Made by a program: the position numbers and the translations under genes. A model generated the notes under the pieces. It made no database searches and was not told the DNA's origin. It was given only the letters and a program-made list of their open reading frames with translations. A stretch of 62,492 nucleotides of DNA from a filamentous cyanobacterium CCP3 (GTDB lineage: Bacteria > Cyanobacteriota > Cyanobacteriia > Phormidesmidales > Phormidesmidaceae): positions 1 through 62,492 of the forward strand of contig PYGV01000005.1 of assembly GCA_003022385.1 (NCBI GenBank), read 5' to 3'. Each line of letters opens with the position of its first letter. Within the stretch, counting starts at the first letter, position 1. This document shows positions 46,565 to 56,423 of the stretch, one piece after another.

Positions 46565-46999
46565 ATGAGCGACGAAAATCCGAGCATCCTTTCCCATATT
46601 TCTGTGGGCATCAACGACTTCGATCGCGCCGTAGCCTTCTACGATCGCGTTTTGCCCGCCCTTGGCTGTCAGCGCATTATGGAGCATCCGGGGGCGGTTG
46701 CCTACGGCAAGGCCTACCCTGAGTTTTGGGTGCAGACTCCCATTGATGGACAACCCGCTACGGTGGGCAACGGCACCCACGTTGGATTTGTTGCCCCCAC
46801 CAAGGAGTCGGTTCATGCTTTCTATGAGGCCGCGATCGCCGCTGGGGCACAACCAGACGGTCCGCCGGGGCCTCGGCCCGACTACGGCGAACCCTACTAC
46901 GGCTGCTTTGTGCGCGACCCCGACGGCCACAAAATTGAGGCCTCCTACTGGGATATGGCCCTGATTCAGGGGCTATACGGCGACTCGGAGCACCCGTAG
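46565..46999 (+). CDS. VOC-superfamily glyoxalase-like protein
   Basis: The protein has 144 residues from ATG 46565 (MSDENPSILSHISVGINDFDRAVAFYD). It has the beta-alpha-beta-beta-beta modules of the vicinal-oxygen-chelate fold, with His in HISVGI, Glu at CFVRDPDGHKIEASYWD and HVGFVAPTKESVHAFY. Family roles include glyoxalase I, fosfomycin resistance and bleomycin-binding; none is set by sequence alone. An in-frame upstream Met-rich stretch could add 12 residues but is not typical. Confidence 0.82.
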   Translation: MSDENPSILSHISVGINDFDRAVAFYDRVLPALGCQRIMEHPGAVAYGKAYPEFWVQTPIDGQPATVGNGTHVGFVAPTKESVHAFYEAAIAAGAQPDGPPGPRPDYGEPYYGCFVRDPDGHKIEASYWDMALIQGLYGDSEHP

Positions 47000-47146
47000 G
47001 GGTTCGCCTCAGATATTTAACGCCTGCGGATGGCGCGGGGTCTGGCGATCGCCACCTAGATCTCGACTGATAGCGTCTTGGCCATCAGAATGAAGAGCGA
47101 TCGGGGCGACCAGGTCTAGTATCCAAAATCAGCTGTTGGATTGAAT

Positions 47147-48661
47147 TTACGTGGCCACAGGTTCTTTCAACTCAAACTTGAGCTTGGCCCGCTTAAAGGG
47201 CTCAGGAATTTCTACCGGGTACTTGCCGGTGAAGCAGGCTGAGCAAAAGCTATCGGGGTCTTGATAGGTTGTCTCTAGCATGCCTTCCCAACTCAAGTAG
47301 GCCAGCGAATCGACATCAATCTGCTGGGCAATCTGCTCTAGAGATTTGGTGGCGGCAATCAGCTGATCCTGGTTATCGGTGTCAATGCCGTAAAAACAGG
47401 GGTGAGTAACCGGCGGTGACGAAATCCGCATGTGCACTTCGGTGGCGCCCGCATCGCGCAGCGCCTGCACAATTTTGCGGCTGGTGGTGCCTCGCACAAT
47501 TGAGTCATCCACAATTAGCACCCGTTTGCCCTCCAGCACATCCTTGAGCGGGTTAAGCTTCATGCGAATACCTACCTCCCGCATCGACTGGGTGGGTTGA
47601 ATAAACGTGCGCCCCACGTAGCGGTTTTTGATCAGCCCCTCGGCGTAGGGAATTTTAGACTGCTGCGAAAAGCCGATCGCAGCAGGCACTCCCGAATCGG
47701 GCACCGCCATAATCAAATCGACATCGGCGGGGGCTTCTTTGGCCAGCTGATGGCCCAGGCGACGGCGGTAGCTGTAGAGGCTCTCGCCGTTGACAATGCT
47801 GTCGGGCCGCGAGAAGTAGATCATCTCGAACACGCAGAGTTTGCGCTGGGTAGCCTCGGCCCAGGTATGAGACGTCAACCCCTCGGCTGTAATCCAGACC
47901 AGTTCGCCCGGTTCAATATCGCGAACGTAGGTGGCTCCAATGATGTCAAGGGCGCAGGTTTCTGAAGCCAGCACGTAGTGGGCCGGTTGACCGCTCTCGG
48001 GAATCTCGTGGCCCAGCACACCCAGCACCAGGGGGCGAATGCCCTGCTGATCGCGGGCCCCAATGATGCCGTTGGGCGTGCCAATCACCAGGCTAAAGGC
48101 GCCATAGCAGCGGTTAAAGGCGGTTTCTGCAGCCTGTACCCAGTCGGCGCCGTCGTTGACCGCCTCGGCCAGGGCAAAGGCGATCATTTCTGAGTCAGTG
48201 GTGGTGACGAGGTCGTGGTTGCGATCGATCAGTTCTTCGCGCAGGTCGGCGGCGTTGACCAGGTTGCCGTTGTGGGCCAACGCCAGATTGCCCAAACGGG
48301 TGGGTACCACGGCGGGCTGCGCGTTGCACACGTGGCTTGACCCGGTGGTGGAGTAGCGGGTGTGCCCTACGGCAATGTGGCCCGTCAGGTCTTTGAGAAT
48401 GTGGTCGTCAAATACCTGCGACACCAGACCCATGTGCTTGTAGCAGTGGCTACCCAATGCGTCAAAGGTGGCAATACCGGCCGATTCTTGACCCCGGTGC
48501 TGAAGGGCAAACAGACCAAAGTAGGCCAGTCGAGCGACTTCTTCATCAGGAGCGTAAAGGCCAAAGATACCGCAGGCTTCTTCGGGCTTGTCAGGACGAT
48601 CTTGATGGGCTTGATAGGACTCAAAAGACTCGTCGAGGAAAGAGTTAGAAGGGAACGTCAT
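47147..48661 (-). CDS. purF: Amidophosphoribosyltransferase
   Basis: First step of purine synthesis: PRPP plus glutamine to phosphoribosylamine. The 504-residue precursor has a ~29-residue propeptide; Cys30 (EACGIFG) becomes the N-terminal glutaminase nucleophile. The PRPP loop is VLIVDDSIVRGTTSRKI (about 350), and Cys residues near the end (CSACFTGKYPVEIPEPFKRAK) fit the 4Fe-4S type of B. subtilis PurF. It is oriented like purL, which lies 335 bases upstream; the leader between them is long, so they may have separate promoters. Confidence 0.96.
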   Translation of the reverse strand: MTFPSNSFLDESFESYQAHQDRPDKPEEACGIFGLYAPDEEVARLAYFGLFALQHRGQESAGIATFDALGSHCYKHMGLVSQVFDDHILKDLTGHIAVGHTRYSTTGSSHVCNAQPAVVPTRLGNLALAHNGNLVNAADLREELIDRNHDLVTTTDSEMIAFALAEAVNDGADWVQAAETAFNRCYGAFSLVIGTPNGIIGARDQQGIRPLVLGVLGHEIPESGQPAHYVLASETCALDIIGATYVRDIEPGELVWITAEGLTSHTWAEATQRKLCVFEMIYFSRPDSIVNGESLYSYRRRLGHQLAKEAPADVDLIMAVPDSGVPAAIGFSQQSKIPYAEGLIKNRYVGRTFIQPTQSMREVGIRMKLNPLKDVLEGKRVLIVDDSIVRGTTSRKIVQALRDAGATEVHMRISSPPVTHPCFYGIDTDNQDQLIAATKSLEQIAQQIDVDSLAYLSWEGMLETTYQDPDSFCSACFTGKYPVEIPEPFKRAKLKFELKEPVAT

Positions 48662-48996
48662 GGGTGGTGCAGGATGGCTTTAGGAACGCAATGGCAAAGG
48701 AGCAGAACGTCTCAACACATTTGGCTGCCGCATTTTGCCTTCAATGCGAGCCCAGCTACATCATAGGGTGAGGGATTTCGGAGTGGTATTAGAAACTACC
48801 GAACTTCCCTAACCTTTTTAATAGTTCCTTAACATATGAGCGATCATAACACCTGCCGTTTCCCCACAGGGGGGATAGTGAGCAGCAAGATTTTAGAGGG
48901 TAGAGGCGCAGCAGCAGGGACAGCCCCAGTCCATCAGGCTGATTTGGAGGATAGCCAATGCCTGCCATTCGTGGCCCGCTAACAGGATCAATCAGG

Positions 48997-51390
48997 TTAA
49001 TCTACTGCCTCGGTTCCCGCTAGCCGCTGCTCGATGGCAGTGCTCCAGATCTGAGCCAGGGCACTCACCGCGTCGGTGATCAGGGTTTGGTTGTCCTGGG
49101 TTGCCAAGGTTAAGGTTTCTCCCTGTACTGTACCGAGCCGCTGCCAGCAACCTGCCAGGCGATCGCTCAAGTAGGCCTCCCAGTCGGCCTGGTGGTCGGG
49201 GCTAATCGAAACTACAATTCTGGCTCCGCCCTCGCCAAACAGCAGCCGATCCCAGCGCTGATCTGTCTGCGTCCTTTCTACAGGGATTTGAATGGTGGCT
49301 CCCCGCCGTCCACCGATCGAGGATTCGGCCAGCGCTACCGCCAACCCGCCCTCGGCACAGTCGTGGGCCGATTGCACCCAGCCCTGGGCAATGCCGTGGC
49401 GACAGGCCCCCTGTACTCGCTTCTCTAGCGGCATATCAATAGCGGGAGGGTGCCCAGCGGCAACCCCGTGAATAGCCGCCAGATATTCTGAACCGCCCAG
49501 GGTGACCAGGGGTTTGCCGTCAACCGTGGCCGTCCCCGTCTGCTCTACAGGAGTTCCCAGTAGATAGATCGCATCGCCCTCCTGTTGCCAGCCCTGGCCG
49601 CAGGTGCGGCTGAGATCGTCGATCAGGCCGACCATGCCGACGACAGGGGTGGGGTAGATCGGCTGAGGGTTACCCTGACTATCTACAGTCTCGTTGTAGA
49701 GCGAAACGTTACCGCCGGTCACGGGGGTTTCAAACTCGCGGCAGGCATCGGCTAACCCCCGGCAGGCTTCGGCCAGCTGCCAGTAGCCGACCGGCTTTTC
49801 GGGGCTGCCAAAGTTGAGGTTATCGGTGACGGCCAAAGGCAGCGCGCCGACGCAGCTCAGGTTGCGGGCGGCCTCGGCTACGGCGGCCTTGGCGCCTTCG
49901 TAGGGGCTGAGGTACACATAGCGAGCGTTGCAGTCTACGGTGGCGGCTAGCCCGCGAGTCACGGTCCCCGGCTGATAGTGCGGCACAGGTTCTAGCGGGC
50001 GCAGGCGAATAACGGCGGCATCGCCCTGGCCGGGGCACTGCACCGTGTTGTTTTGCACCTGGTGGTCGTACTGGCGGTAGACCCACTGCTTGGATGCGAT
50101 CGTGGGCTGGTTGAGGAGGGCATGTAGCACCGCAGTCCAGGATGTATTGGCAGATTGAGCCCGTTCTATCCCCGCTGTGGAGCATGGGGGTAAGCTGTCT
50201 TCGCTCCAGGCCCAGGCTTTTTGGGCGTAGTCGGGCGGTTCGCTCAGCAGGTCGCGGTGGTAAATTGGTGTGTTTTCGGCTAATGCCAGGGCTGGAATTT
50301 CGGCTGCAGTGTCTCCTTTAAACAAAATCCGCACGATTGAGTCTTCGATTACCCTGCCAGCCACCACCGCGTGGAGGCCCCAGCGCTCAAAAATCTCAAT
50401 CACTTCGGCCTCGCGGCCAGCGGCCACGACAAACAGCATTCGCTCCTGGGACTCTGACAGCAGGTACTCGTAGGGCACCATGCCCGTTTCGCGCACCGGA
50501 ATCAGGTCTAGATCGAGCTCGATGCCGACCCCGCCCTTGGCTGCCATCTCGGCGGTAGAGCAGGTGAGCCCGGCAGCCCCCATGTCTTGGGCCGCGACAA
50601 TCGCCCCGGTCTTAAACGCTTCTAAACAGGCTTCTACCAGCGATTTTTCTAAAAACGGGTCGCCCACCTGAACGGCAGGGCGATCGGCCTCGGATTCGTC
50701 GGTGAGTTCGGCGCTGGCAAAGCTGGCCCCGCCCATACCGTCGCGGCCAGTGGTAGAGCCGACATAGACCACGGGGTTGCCCAGGCCTGCCGCGCCAGAT
50801 TTGACAATGTCATCGGTTTCCATGATGCCGATCGCCATGGCGTTAACCAGCGGGTTGCCGTTGTAGGCGGCATCAAAATAGACTTCGCCACCTACGGTAG
50901 GCACACCGAAGCAGTTGCCGTAGTGGGCAATACCCGAGACCACTCCCTGGCACAGGCGGCGGGTGCGGGCGTCGTTTAAGTCACCAAATCGCAGGGAGTT
51001 GAGCACCGCGATCGGCCGTGCCCCCATGGTAAAAATATCGCGCAGAATGCCCCCTACCCCGGTAGCGGCCCCCTGAAACGGTTCGACCGCCGAGGGATGG
51101 TTGTGCGACTCAATTTTGAAGGCCACCCGCAGACCGTCGCCCGCGTCGATAACGCCCGCGTTTTCCCCTGGTCCTACCAGCACCCGTGGCCCCTGGGTGG
51201 GGAACTGCTTCAGCAGGGGGCGCGAGTTTTTGTAGCAGCAGTGCTCTGACCACATCACTCCAAACATACCCAGCTCGGCCCAATTGGGGTGACGACCCAA
51301 CCGGCGCACGATGTCCTCGTATTCCTCAGGCTTAATGCCTTCGGACGCAATCTCAGCGGGGCTAAAGGGAGCAGTAGAAAAGGCCGTCAT
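48997..51390 (-). CDS. purL: Phosphoribosylformylglycinamidine synthase, PurL subunit
   Basis: The protein has 797 residues from ATG 51390 ([20 protein letters not shown]); the in-frame extension to 51498 is low-complexity. It converts FGAR to FGAM together with PurQ and PurS. AIRS-type domains repeat twice: [44 protein letters not shown] in the first half and [17 protein letters not shown] in the second. This is the small PurL used with separate PurQ/PurS subunits. It is adjacent to purF (335-base gap), a common cyanobacterial arrangement. Confidence 0.95.
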   Translation of the reverse strand: MTAFSTAPFSPAEIASEGIKPEEYEDIVRRLGRHPNWAELGMFGVMWSEHCCYKNSRPLLKQFPTQGPRVLVGPGENAGVIDAGDGLRVAFKIESHNHPSAVEPFQGAATGVGGILRDIFTMGARPIAVLNSLRFGDLNDARTRRLCQGVVSGIAHYGNCFGVPTVGGEVYFDAAYNGNPLVNAMAIGIMETDDIVKSGAAGLGNPVVYVGSTTGRDGMGGASFASAELTDESEADRPAVQVGDPFLEKSLVEACLEAFKTGAIVAAQDMGAAGLTCSTAEMAAKGGVGIELDLDLIPVRETGMVPYEYLLSESQERMLFVVAAGREAEVIEIFERWGLHAVVAGRVIEDSIVRILFKGDTAAEIPALALAENTPIYHRDLLSEPPDYAQKAWAWSEDSLPPCSTAGIERAQSANTSWTAVLHALLNQPTIASKQWVYRQYDHQVQNNTVQCPGQGDAAVIRLRPLEPVPHYQPGTVTRGLAATVDCNARYVYLSPYEGAKAAVAEAARNLSCVGALPLAVTDNLNFGSPEKPVGYWQLAEACRGLADACREFETPVTGGNVSLYNETVDSQGNPQPIYPTPVVGMVGLIDDLSRTCGQGWQQEGDAIYLLGTPVEQTGTATVDGKPLVTLGGSEYLAAIHGVAAGHPPAIDMPLEKRVQGACRHGIAQGWVQSAHDCAEGGLAVALAESSIGGRRGATIQIPVERTQTDQRWDRLLFGEGGARIVVSISPDHQADWEAYLSDRLAGCWQRLGTVQGETLTLATQDNQTLITDAVSALAQIWSTAIEQRLAGTEAVD

Positions 51391-51522
51391 ACTTGCGCCA
51401 GAAACGTTGCCTACCGATCTTAGCCCTAAGTCGACGCCCAGGGCGGTCGAAACAGCAGGTGCAGGAGATAATGACCGGGGAAAACCGGCGCTTGGCAACC
51501 GAACCTGAAACCGTCGATTGGT

Positions 51523-52644
51523 CTACAGAGTTGCGGCCAGAAACTGGTCGAGGTCATTGAAGGTGCCAGCCCACATGGTCATGGGGGCCTCATAGCCTTT
51601 CATCTCCAGGGTAAAGCGCCGGAAGAAGGCGTCGCTGAGCTCAGTTTTTTGGGCGTCTGCTGTGGAATAACCCGCTTTTTGAAGATGTTGATAGGTGGTT
51701 TCGCCCATAGCAACATCGAGCCCTAGCTGCTTAGTCGATGTCTCCAAACGAAAGGCCGCATTAACGGTATCGCCCAGGGCGGTATAGTCGGGGCGATCGC
51801 CTGTGCCGGTGTTGCCCACCATAGCGTAGCCAGTATTAATACCAGCCCCAATGCGCAGCGGAAAGGGCAGCGGAAACTGCTGGTGGAGCTGCCCTGTCAT
51901 TGCAGCCAGGGTGCTCACGGCCTGCAAAATTTGCAGCATGCTGGCGTCTTCAGTTGCTTCTGAGCCGTGGAGCCACACGGCCATCACGGCGTCGCCAATG
52001 TACTTATCGACCCAGCTACCGTACTGGCCGATGATTTCGCCAGCTCGGCGAAACCAGGTGCCAATTGCCTCGGAGTGAATTTTCTCGTCGGTTTGGCGAG
52101 TCATGATGGTGAAGTCACGGATATCGACCACCACCACCGAGATCAGCTGCCGCACGTGGAGCATGGCCGTAGCGGTTGTATCGCTGCTGCGACCACCGCC
52201 CAGGTTGGCGTCAACAGCCGAGGCAGCATCGATTGGCGAATAAAACCGCAGCTCGGTCTGGCCAAAGGTGAGCAAATCGCCATCGTGCAGAATCACAGGA
52301 ACGCTGACGCGCCGCCCGTTGACGAACGTGCCGTTGCGGCTGCCCAGGTCAATTAGGTAAAACTTGCCGTTGTCGGTGCCCTGCAGCATGGCATGATTGC
52401 GGGAAATCCACCGATCGGGCAGCACAAAGTTGTTGTCGTCGCCGCGCCCCACGGTCCAATAGCTGCCGCCTACCAAAGACAGCTGGCGATCGCCGGAGCC
52501 AGTTTTAAGCACGAGGTAGGGGCCAGAAGAAGTAGTCACAACGGTATGATAAGGGCACAGACTGAGAGCGATTGGGCGCGATCGCTCAGAAGCCTGACGG
52601 CGATCGCAGCAGACAGCCCCAAAGTATCCCTGAGCTGCCCCCAT
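51523..52644 (-). CDS. FHA-domain class III adenylate cyclase
   Basis: The 373-residue frame has an FHA domain (about residues 55-140: WTVGRGDDNNFVLPDRWISRNHAML, GSRNGTFVNGRRV, GDLLTFGQTELRF) followed by the cyclase domain (about 165-345: VVVDIRDFTIMTRQ, DKYIGDAVMAVW, DYTALGDTVNAAFRLE). The metal Asp, Lys (DKYIG), Thr (DYTALGD) and Arg (FRLE) needed for ATP cyclisation are present. FHA binds phosphothreonine, so the enzyme may be tuned by Ser/Thr kinases. The start is uncertain: the ATG at 52644 or a GTG at 52539 close to the FHA domain. Confidence 0.88.
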   Translation of the reverse strand: MGAAQGYFGAVCCDRRQASERSRPIALSLCPYHTVVTTSSGPYLVLKTGSGDRQLSLVGGSYWTVGRGDDNNFVLPDRWISRNHAMLQGTDNGKFYLIDLGSRNGTFVNGRRVSVPVILHDGDLLTFGQTELRFYSPIDAASAVDANLGGGRSSDTTATAMLHVRQLISVVVVDIRDFTIMTRQTDEKIHSEAIGTWFRRAGEIIGQYGSWVDKYIGDAVMAVWLHGSEATEDASMLQILQAVSTLAAMTGQLHQQFPLPFPLRIGAGINTGYAMVGNTGTGDRPDYTALGDTVNAAFRLETSTKQLGLDVAMGETTYQHLQKAGYSTADAQKTELSDAFFRRFTLEMKGYEAPMTMWAGTFNDLDQFLAATL

Positions 52645-52674
52645 TATGCCAGAGATGCAAACCCCATCACGCGC

Positions 52675-53415
52675 CTAGGCCAGAGACGCAGTCAGAAAAA
52701 ACAAACCATCGACTATTAGGGTGCTGAATACGGCTCCGCCGAAGGCCCACCAGGCCAGCTGCCGGGAGGTGGTCAAAGCGATCGCTGTCGCCACCAGCAA
52801 GAATATCACCAGCACGATGGCCCGACAGGCGGCTACGTCAGTCTCTAGAGTCGCACTGGCTGCCCGCAGCACCAGAGGGGCTAAGTCGGGGCTTGTCAGC
52901 ATCAGCTGCCGCCAGCTAGGAAACAGGTGCATCCAGTTGATGTAGAGGTCGGTAACGGCAGTCCCCAACAGCGAACCCAGGAAAAAATAGCTGCCCACCC
53001 GTCCCCAGCCCTGACGCAGACAGACCAGCGCGATCGGCAGACCCAAAGCTTCAACTGGCAGGTGAGCTACCGGCTCCCAACGAAACCAGCCCCAGTACAG
53101 TGACCCCGTCAGCCAAATCCAGCCGAAGCCAACAATTAGATCGCCCCACAGGTGCCACTGGGTGTGGCGCATTAGCCATGTCCCCAGCCACAGCCACAGG
53201 GGAGTGATTGCCAAACTCAGCCAGGGAAAGTAACGCACCAGGGGTGCCTGCACAAAAACCGGCAAAATCACCAGGGCTATGGCCGCCCCAAACACCTGGA
53301 GCTGCGCTGTAGAGCTTGCCACCCAGCGCCGCACCTGGGTTGACCAGGACAACGTGGTTCTAACTGATCCGGAACTATAGGAGAGACTCAATGAAATTCT
53401 GAGGGTTTGGTTAAT
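52675..53415 (-). CDS. DUF3120-like multi-pass membrane protein
   Basis: The protein has 246 residues from ATG 53415 (MINQTLRIS). Six or so hydrophobic segments are visible, e.g. FGAAIALVILPVFVQAPLV, LSLAITPLWLWLGTWLM, LIVGFGWIWLTGSLYWGWF, YFFLGSLLGTAVTDLYINWM and the C-terminal STLIVDGLFFLTASLA. Length and Trp-rich loops fit DUF3120, a cyanobacterial family of unknown function; I am moderately sure of that name. It is divergent from uppP. Confidence 0.7.
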   Translation of the reverse strand: MNQTLRISLSLSYSSGSVRTTLSWSTQVRRWVASSTAQLQVFGAAIALVILPVFVQAPLVRYFPWLSLAITPLWLWLGTWLMRHTQWHLWGDLIVGFGWIWLTGSLYWGWFRWEPVAHLPVEALGLPIALVCLRQGWGRVGSYFFLGSLLGTAVTDLYINWMHLFPSWRQLMLTSPDLAPLVLRAASATLETDVAACRAIVLVIFLLVATAIALTTSRQLAWWAFGGAVFSTLIVDGLFFLTASLA

Positions 53416-53808
53416 CATTGTTAACATAACATGCCCCAGGGGGGCATTGCTCGGCCCTGAGACAGATCAACTGACTATTAAACTTATCTTTAGGTTCATA
53501 GTTAGCTCCGGTGCAGGTTAAGCCTGTAAAAAGAGGCTTTGGGAAACTGGGTGCAGCACCTTTGAAACCGTACAATACGCAACAATGGTTCCGGTTAACT
53601 CATCAGCTGACTAAAGTTACCTTAAGTGTACTTATTTTAAGAAGAAGCTCAAGGTGCGCTTAAATCTTGCCGCGATCGCTGCTGCCGTCTACGGCTGGCT
53701 CGGCGTGATTCTGCGGCACGAGTGTGGCTCTGATCAGGTCTCTAAATCTACAAATTGACCCTGTGAATGGGCTACGAAATACAACATCTATGACTCTGGT
53801 TGCGCCCT
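53416..53808. other. Divergent intergenic region, nothing distinctive
   Basis: A 393-base non-coding gap between the DUF3120-like gene and uppP. I see no clear hairpin, repeat or promoter in it. Confidence 0.5.
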
Positions 53809-54768
53809 ATGACGAATTTGCTATTTGGTTTAACGTCCGTAACCCACTTGACAGCTCAACTGGCTCAGGGACGGCTGGCTCAGGTCAGCGACGCTGTGGT
53901 CAACCCCGCTAGCCTGCCTGTGACCCAAGACATGACTCTGTTTCAGGCCATTGTGATCGGCATTGTGCAGGGGCTGACCGAGTTTTTGCCGATTAGCAGC
54001 ACGGCCCACGTCAAAATGGTGCCCGTGGTGCTGGGCTGGGGCGACCCGGGCGTGGCCTTTACCGCCGTGGTGCAGCTGGGCAGCATTGCGGCAATTCTCT
54101 ATTACTTTTGGGATGATCTGCGCCAGGTGACCCTGGGCATGGTTAAAGCGACTCTGGCTAAGCAGTTTGATTCCTCTGACTTTCGCCTGGGGCTGGGCAT
54201 TCTGCTGGGCACTGTCCCTATCGTGGTGTGTGGGCTCCTGATCAAGGCGTTTATTCCTGACTTTGACAACTCGCCCCTGCGGAACACGTCCACCATTGCT
54301 ACGGTGTCTATCCTGATGGCGCTGGTACTGGCGGCGGCCGAGCTGGTGGGCCGCCGTAAGCGTACTTTTGAGGCGTTAACGCTCAGGGACGGCGTGATTA
54401 TGGGCTTTGCCCAAGCCCTGGCGCTGATTCCGGGCGTATCGCGATCGGGTTCTACCCTGACGGCTGGCCTATTTATGGGGCTGGAGCGATCGACGGCGGC
54501 TCGATTCTCCTTTTTACTGGGGGTGCCTGCGATCACCCTATCCGGGCTAGTAGAACTCAAGGGCCTTTTAGAAACCGGATTTGGCAGCGCTGGTCCGGTA
54601 CCGCTAATTGGTGGCATTCTGGCGGCGGTAGTCTCGTCTTATATGGCCATTTTCTGGCTGATTCGGTTTCTCAAGCAGCACAGCACCTGGATCTTTGTGT
54701 GGTACCGCCTGGCCTTTGGGGCCGCCATTTTACTGGCCCTAGCGACTGGAAAAATGCAAAACATCTAA
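53809..54768 (+). CDS. uppP: Undecaprenyl-diphosphate phosphatase
   Basis: The protein has 319 residues from ATG 53809 and recycles the undecaprenyl carrier used in peptidoglycan and polysaccharide synthesis. Motifs are EFLPISSTAH and PGVSRSGSTLTAGLFMGL, with about eight membrane helices. A ~40-residue hydrophobic N-terminal extension precedes the canonical TLFQAIVIGIVQGLTEFLP; such an extension is known in cyanobacterial UppP, although an internal Met at 53932 could also serve as start. No ribosome site is clear at either. Confidence 0.9.
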   Translation: MTNLLFGLTSVTHLTAQLAQGRLAQVSDAVVNPASLPVTQDMTLFQAIVIGIVQGLTEFLPISSTAHVKMVPVVLGWGDPGVAFTAVVQLGSIAAILYYFWDDLRQVTLGMVKATLAKQFDSSDFRLGLGILLGTVPIVVCGLLIKAFIPDFDNSPLRNTSTIATVSILMALVLAAAELVGRRKRTFEALTLRDGVIMGFAQALALIPGVSRSGSTLTAGLFMGLERSTAARFSFLLGVPAITLSGLVELKGLLETGFGSAGPVPLIGGILAAVVSSYMAIFWLIRFLKQHSTWIFVWYRLAFGAAILLALATGKMQNI

Positions 54769-54803
54769 GATAGGGGAGCACATTTTGTTTGTCTAAGGCC
54801 TGA

Positions 54804-56219
54804 ATGAGTATGGCTGCTCTAGCCATTCGCCCTGCCTGCATTACCCGCGTACTGCCTGGATCCATTGCCGAGGAGATCGGTTTTGAGCCAGGAGATGCCC
54901 TGGTGGCCATCAACGGCCAGAAGCCGCGCGATCTGATCGACTACCGCTTTCTCTGCGCCGACGAGGAGTTAGCGCTAGAGGTGTTGGACGGGCGCGGCAA
55001 AACTCACCATATCGACATCGAAAAGGATATCGACGACGATCTGGGGCTGGAGTTTGAAACCGCCCTCTTTGACGGGCTGATGCAGTGCAACAACGCCTGT
55101 CCCTTTTGCTTTATCGATCAGCAGCCCCCCGGCAAGCGCGGCACGCTTTACCTCAAAGACGACGACTATCGGCTGAGCTTTCTCTACGGCAGCTACCTGA
55201 CGCTCACCAACCTGCTGCCCCAGGAGTGGGAGCGGATTGCCCAGCTGCGGCTGTCGCCTCTGTATGTGTCGGTACATGCGACGGAGCCTGAGGTGCGATC
55301 GCGCCTGCTGAAAAACGCCAGGGCAGGGCAAATTCTTGATCAGCTGGCCTGGTTTCAAGCGCAGCGGCTGCAAATTCATGCTCAGGTGGTGGTCTGCCCC
55401 GGCATTAACGATGGCGACCATTTAGAGACCACGCTGCGGGATCTGGCTCGATTTCACCAGGGAGACACGCCAGCGGTGGCCTCAGCGGCGGTGGTGCCCG
55501 TGGGGCTCACCCGGTTTCGGCCCCAGGATGATGAGCTTACCCCAGTTACCCAGGCTCAGGCCCGGCAGGTGATTGCCCAGGTACAGGCGCTTCAAAACGA
55601 GCTGCGGCAATCGTTTGGCACAAGCTTCGTCTGGCTGGCCGACGAGTGGTTCCTAATTGCCAAACAGGCGGTACCCGCCGAGAGCCACTACGAAGACTAT
55701 CCCCAGTTGGGCAATGGCGTGGGGTCAATTCGCCAGTTTCTCAAAGCCTTTGAGCAGTCGGCTGAGGATTACCTGCCTGAGGCTGTGAGCCCGCCCCGTA
55801 CCTTTACCTGGGTGGTGGGCAACGCCGTTGAGCACGCCTTTGAGCCGATTGTCGATCGCCTCAACCAGGTGCAGGGCTTAACCGTGCGGCTGGCCGCCCT
55901 GGCCAGCGACTACTGGGGCCGCGACATGACCGTTACGGGGTTGCTTACTGGCCACGATCTGTTGCTGGGGCTGCGACAGCGCGACCTGGGCGACGCCCTG
56001 CTGCTGCCTGCGGTCATGCTCAAACCCAGTGACTCTGGCGACCCCCAAGACACACTGTTTCTAGACGACATGAGCGTGGCTACCGTCAGCCAGCGGCTCG
56101 ACTGCCCGGTGCTGCCCGTGGATGACACTGACTCCCTGGTAAAAGCCTGCTGTGGCGAGTTGCCCGCCCAACCACTAGCTGATTTGCAACCCGCTGCCGG
56201 ATATTGGACCCCATCCTGA
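54804..56219 (+). CDS. TIGR03279-family radical SAM protein (PDZ - radical SAM - DUF512)
   Basis: This 471-residue cyanobacterium-specific family has an N-terminal PDZ-like region (VLPGSIAEEIGFEPGDALVAINGQKPRD, about 10-60), the radical SAM cluster Cys95-x3-Cys99-x2-Cys102 (CNNACPFC), and a C-terminal DUF512 domain (about 190-470). The function is unknown; a maturation role for a metalloprotein is a common guess. It begins 35 bases after uppP, so they may be co-transcribed. Confidence 0.9.
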   Translation: MSMAALAIRPACITRVLPGSIAEEIGFEPGDALVAINGQKPRDLIDYRFLCADEELALEVLDGRGKTHHIDIEKDIDDDLGLEFETALFDGLMQCNNACPFCFIDQQPPGKRGTLYLKDDDYRLSFLYGSYLTLTNLLPQEWERIAQLRLSPLYVSVHATEPEVRSRLLKNARAGQILDQLAWFQAQRLQIHAQVVVCPGINDGDHLETTLRDLARFHQGDTPAVASAAVVPVGLTRFRPQDDELTPVTQAQARQVIAQVQALQNELRQSFGTSFVWLADEWFLIAKQAVPAESHYEDYPQLGNGVGSIRQFLKAFEQSAEDYLPEAVSPPRTFTWVVGNAVEHAFEPIVDRLNQVQGLTVRLAALASDYWGRDMTVTGLLTGHDLLLGLRQRDLGDALLLPAVMLKPSDSGDPQDTLFLDDMSVATVSQRLDCPVLPVDDTDSLVKACCGELPAQPLADLQPAAGYWTPS

Positions 56220-56223
56220 TTGT

Positions 56224-56238
56224 ACTAAACGGTTTAGT
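56224..56238. promoter_or_regulatory. TetR-like operator palindrome upstream of the TolC gene
   Basis: ACTAAAC-G-GTTTAGT is a perfect 7-base inverted repeat with a single central G. This form is typical of TetR/AcrR-family operators. It lies 185 bases before the TolC-family start, but only a few bases after the radical SAM stop, so a short terminator stem is the alternative (no T-run follows). Confidence 0.5.
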
Positions 56239-56423
56239 TTGCTAAGCTATGGTCGGGAAATTTTAGGGCTAGTCCTGTGCCTGCCTGGGCGAATCTGGCT
56301 CTGTCTGAGGGGTAGATTGCCGGAGGGTGGGCTAAAGTAATGCCTGATGCCGATATGCTAAAAAGCTGAGGCAGAAAATTGCATTTTTCCCGGTTGGTGA
56401 CTCATTTTTGCTACTGATAGCCC

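Noticed and set aside
48662-48996. Riboswitch or PurR box between purL and purF
   Set aside because: Only a short CCCC-ACA-GGGG pairing is seen; there is no conserved purine-type structure.
53428-53640. Possible small RNA in the uppP leader
   Set aside because: No terminator or stable stem could be seen.
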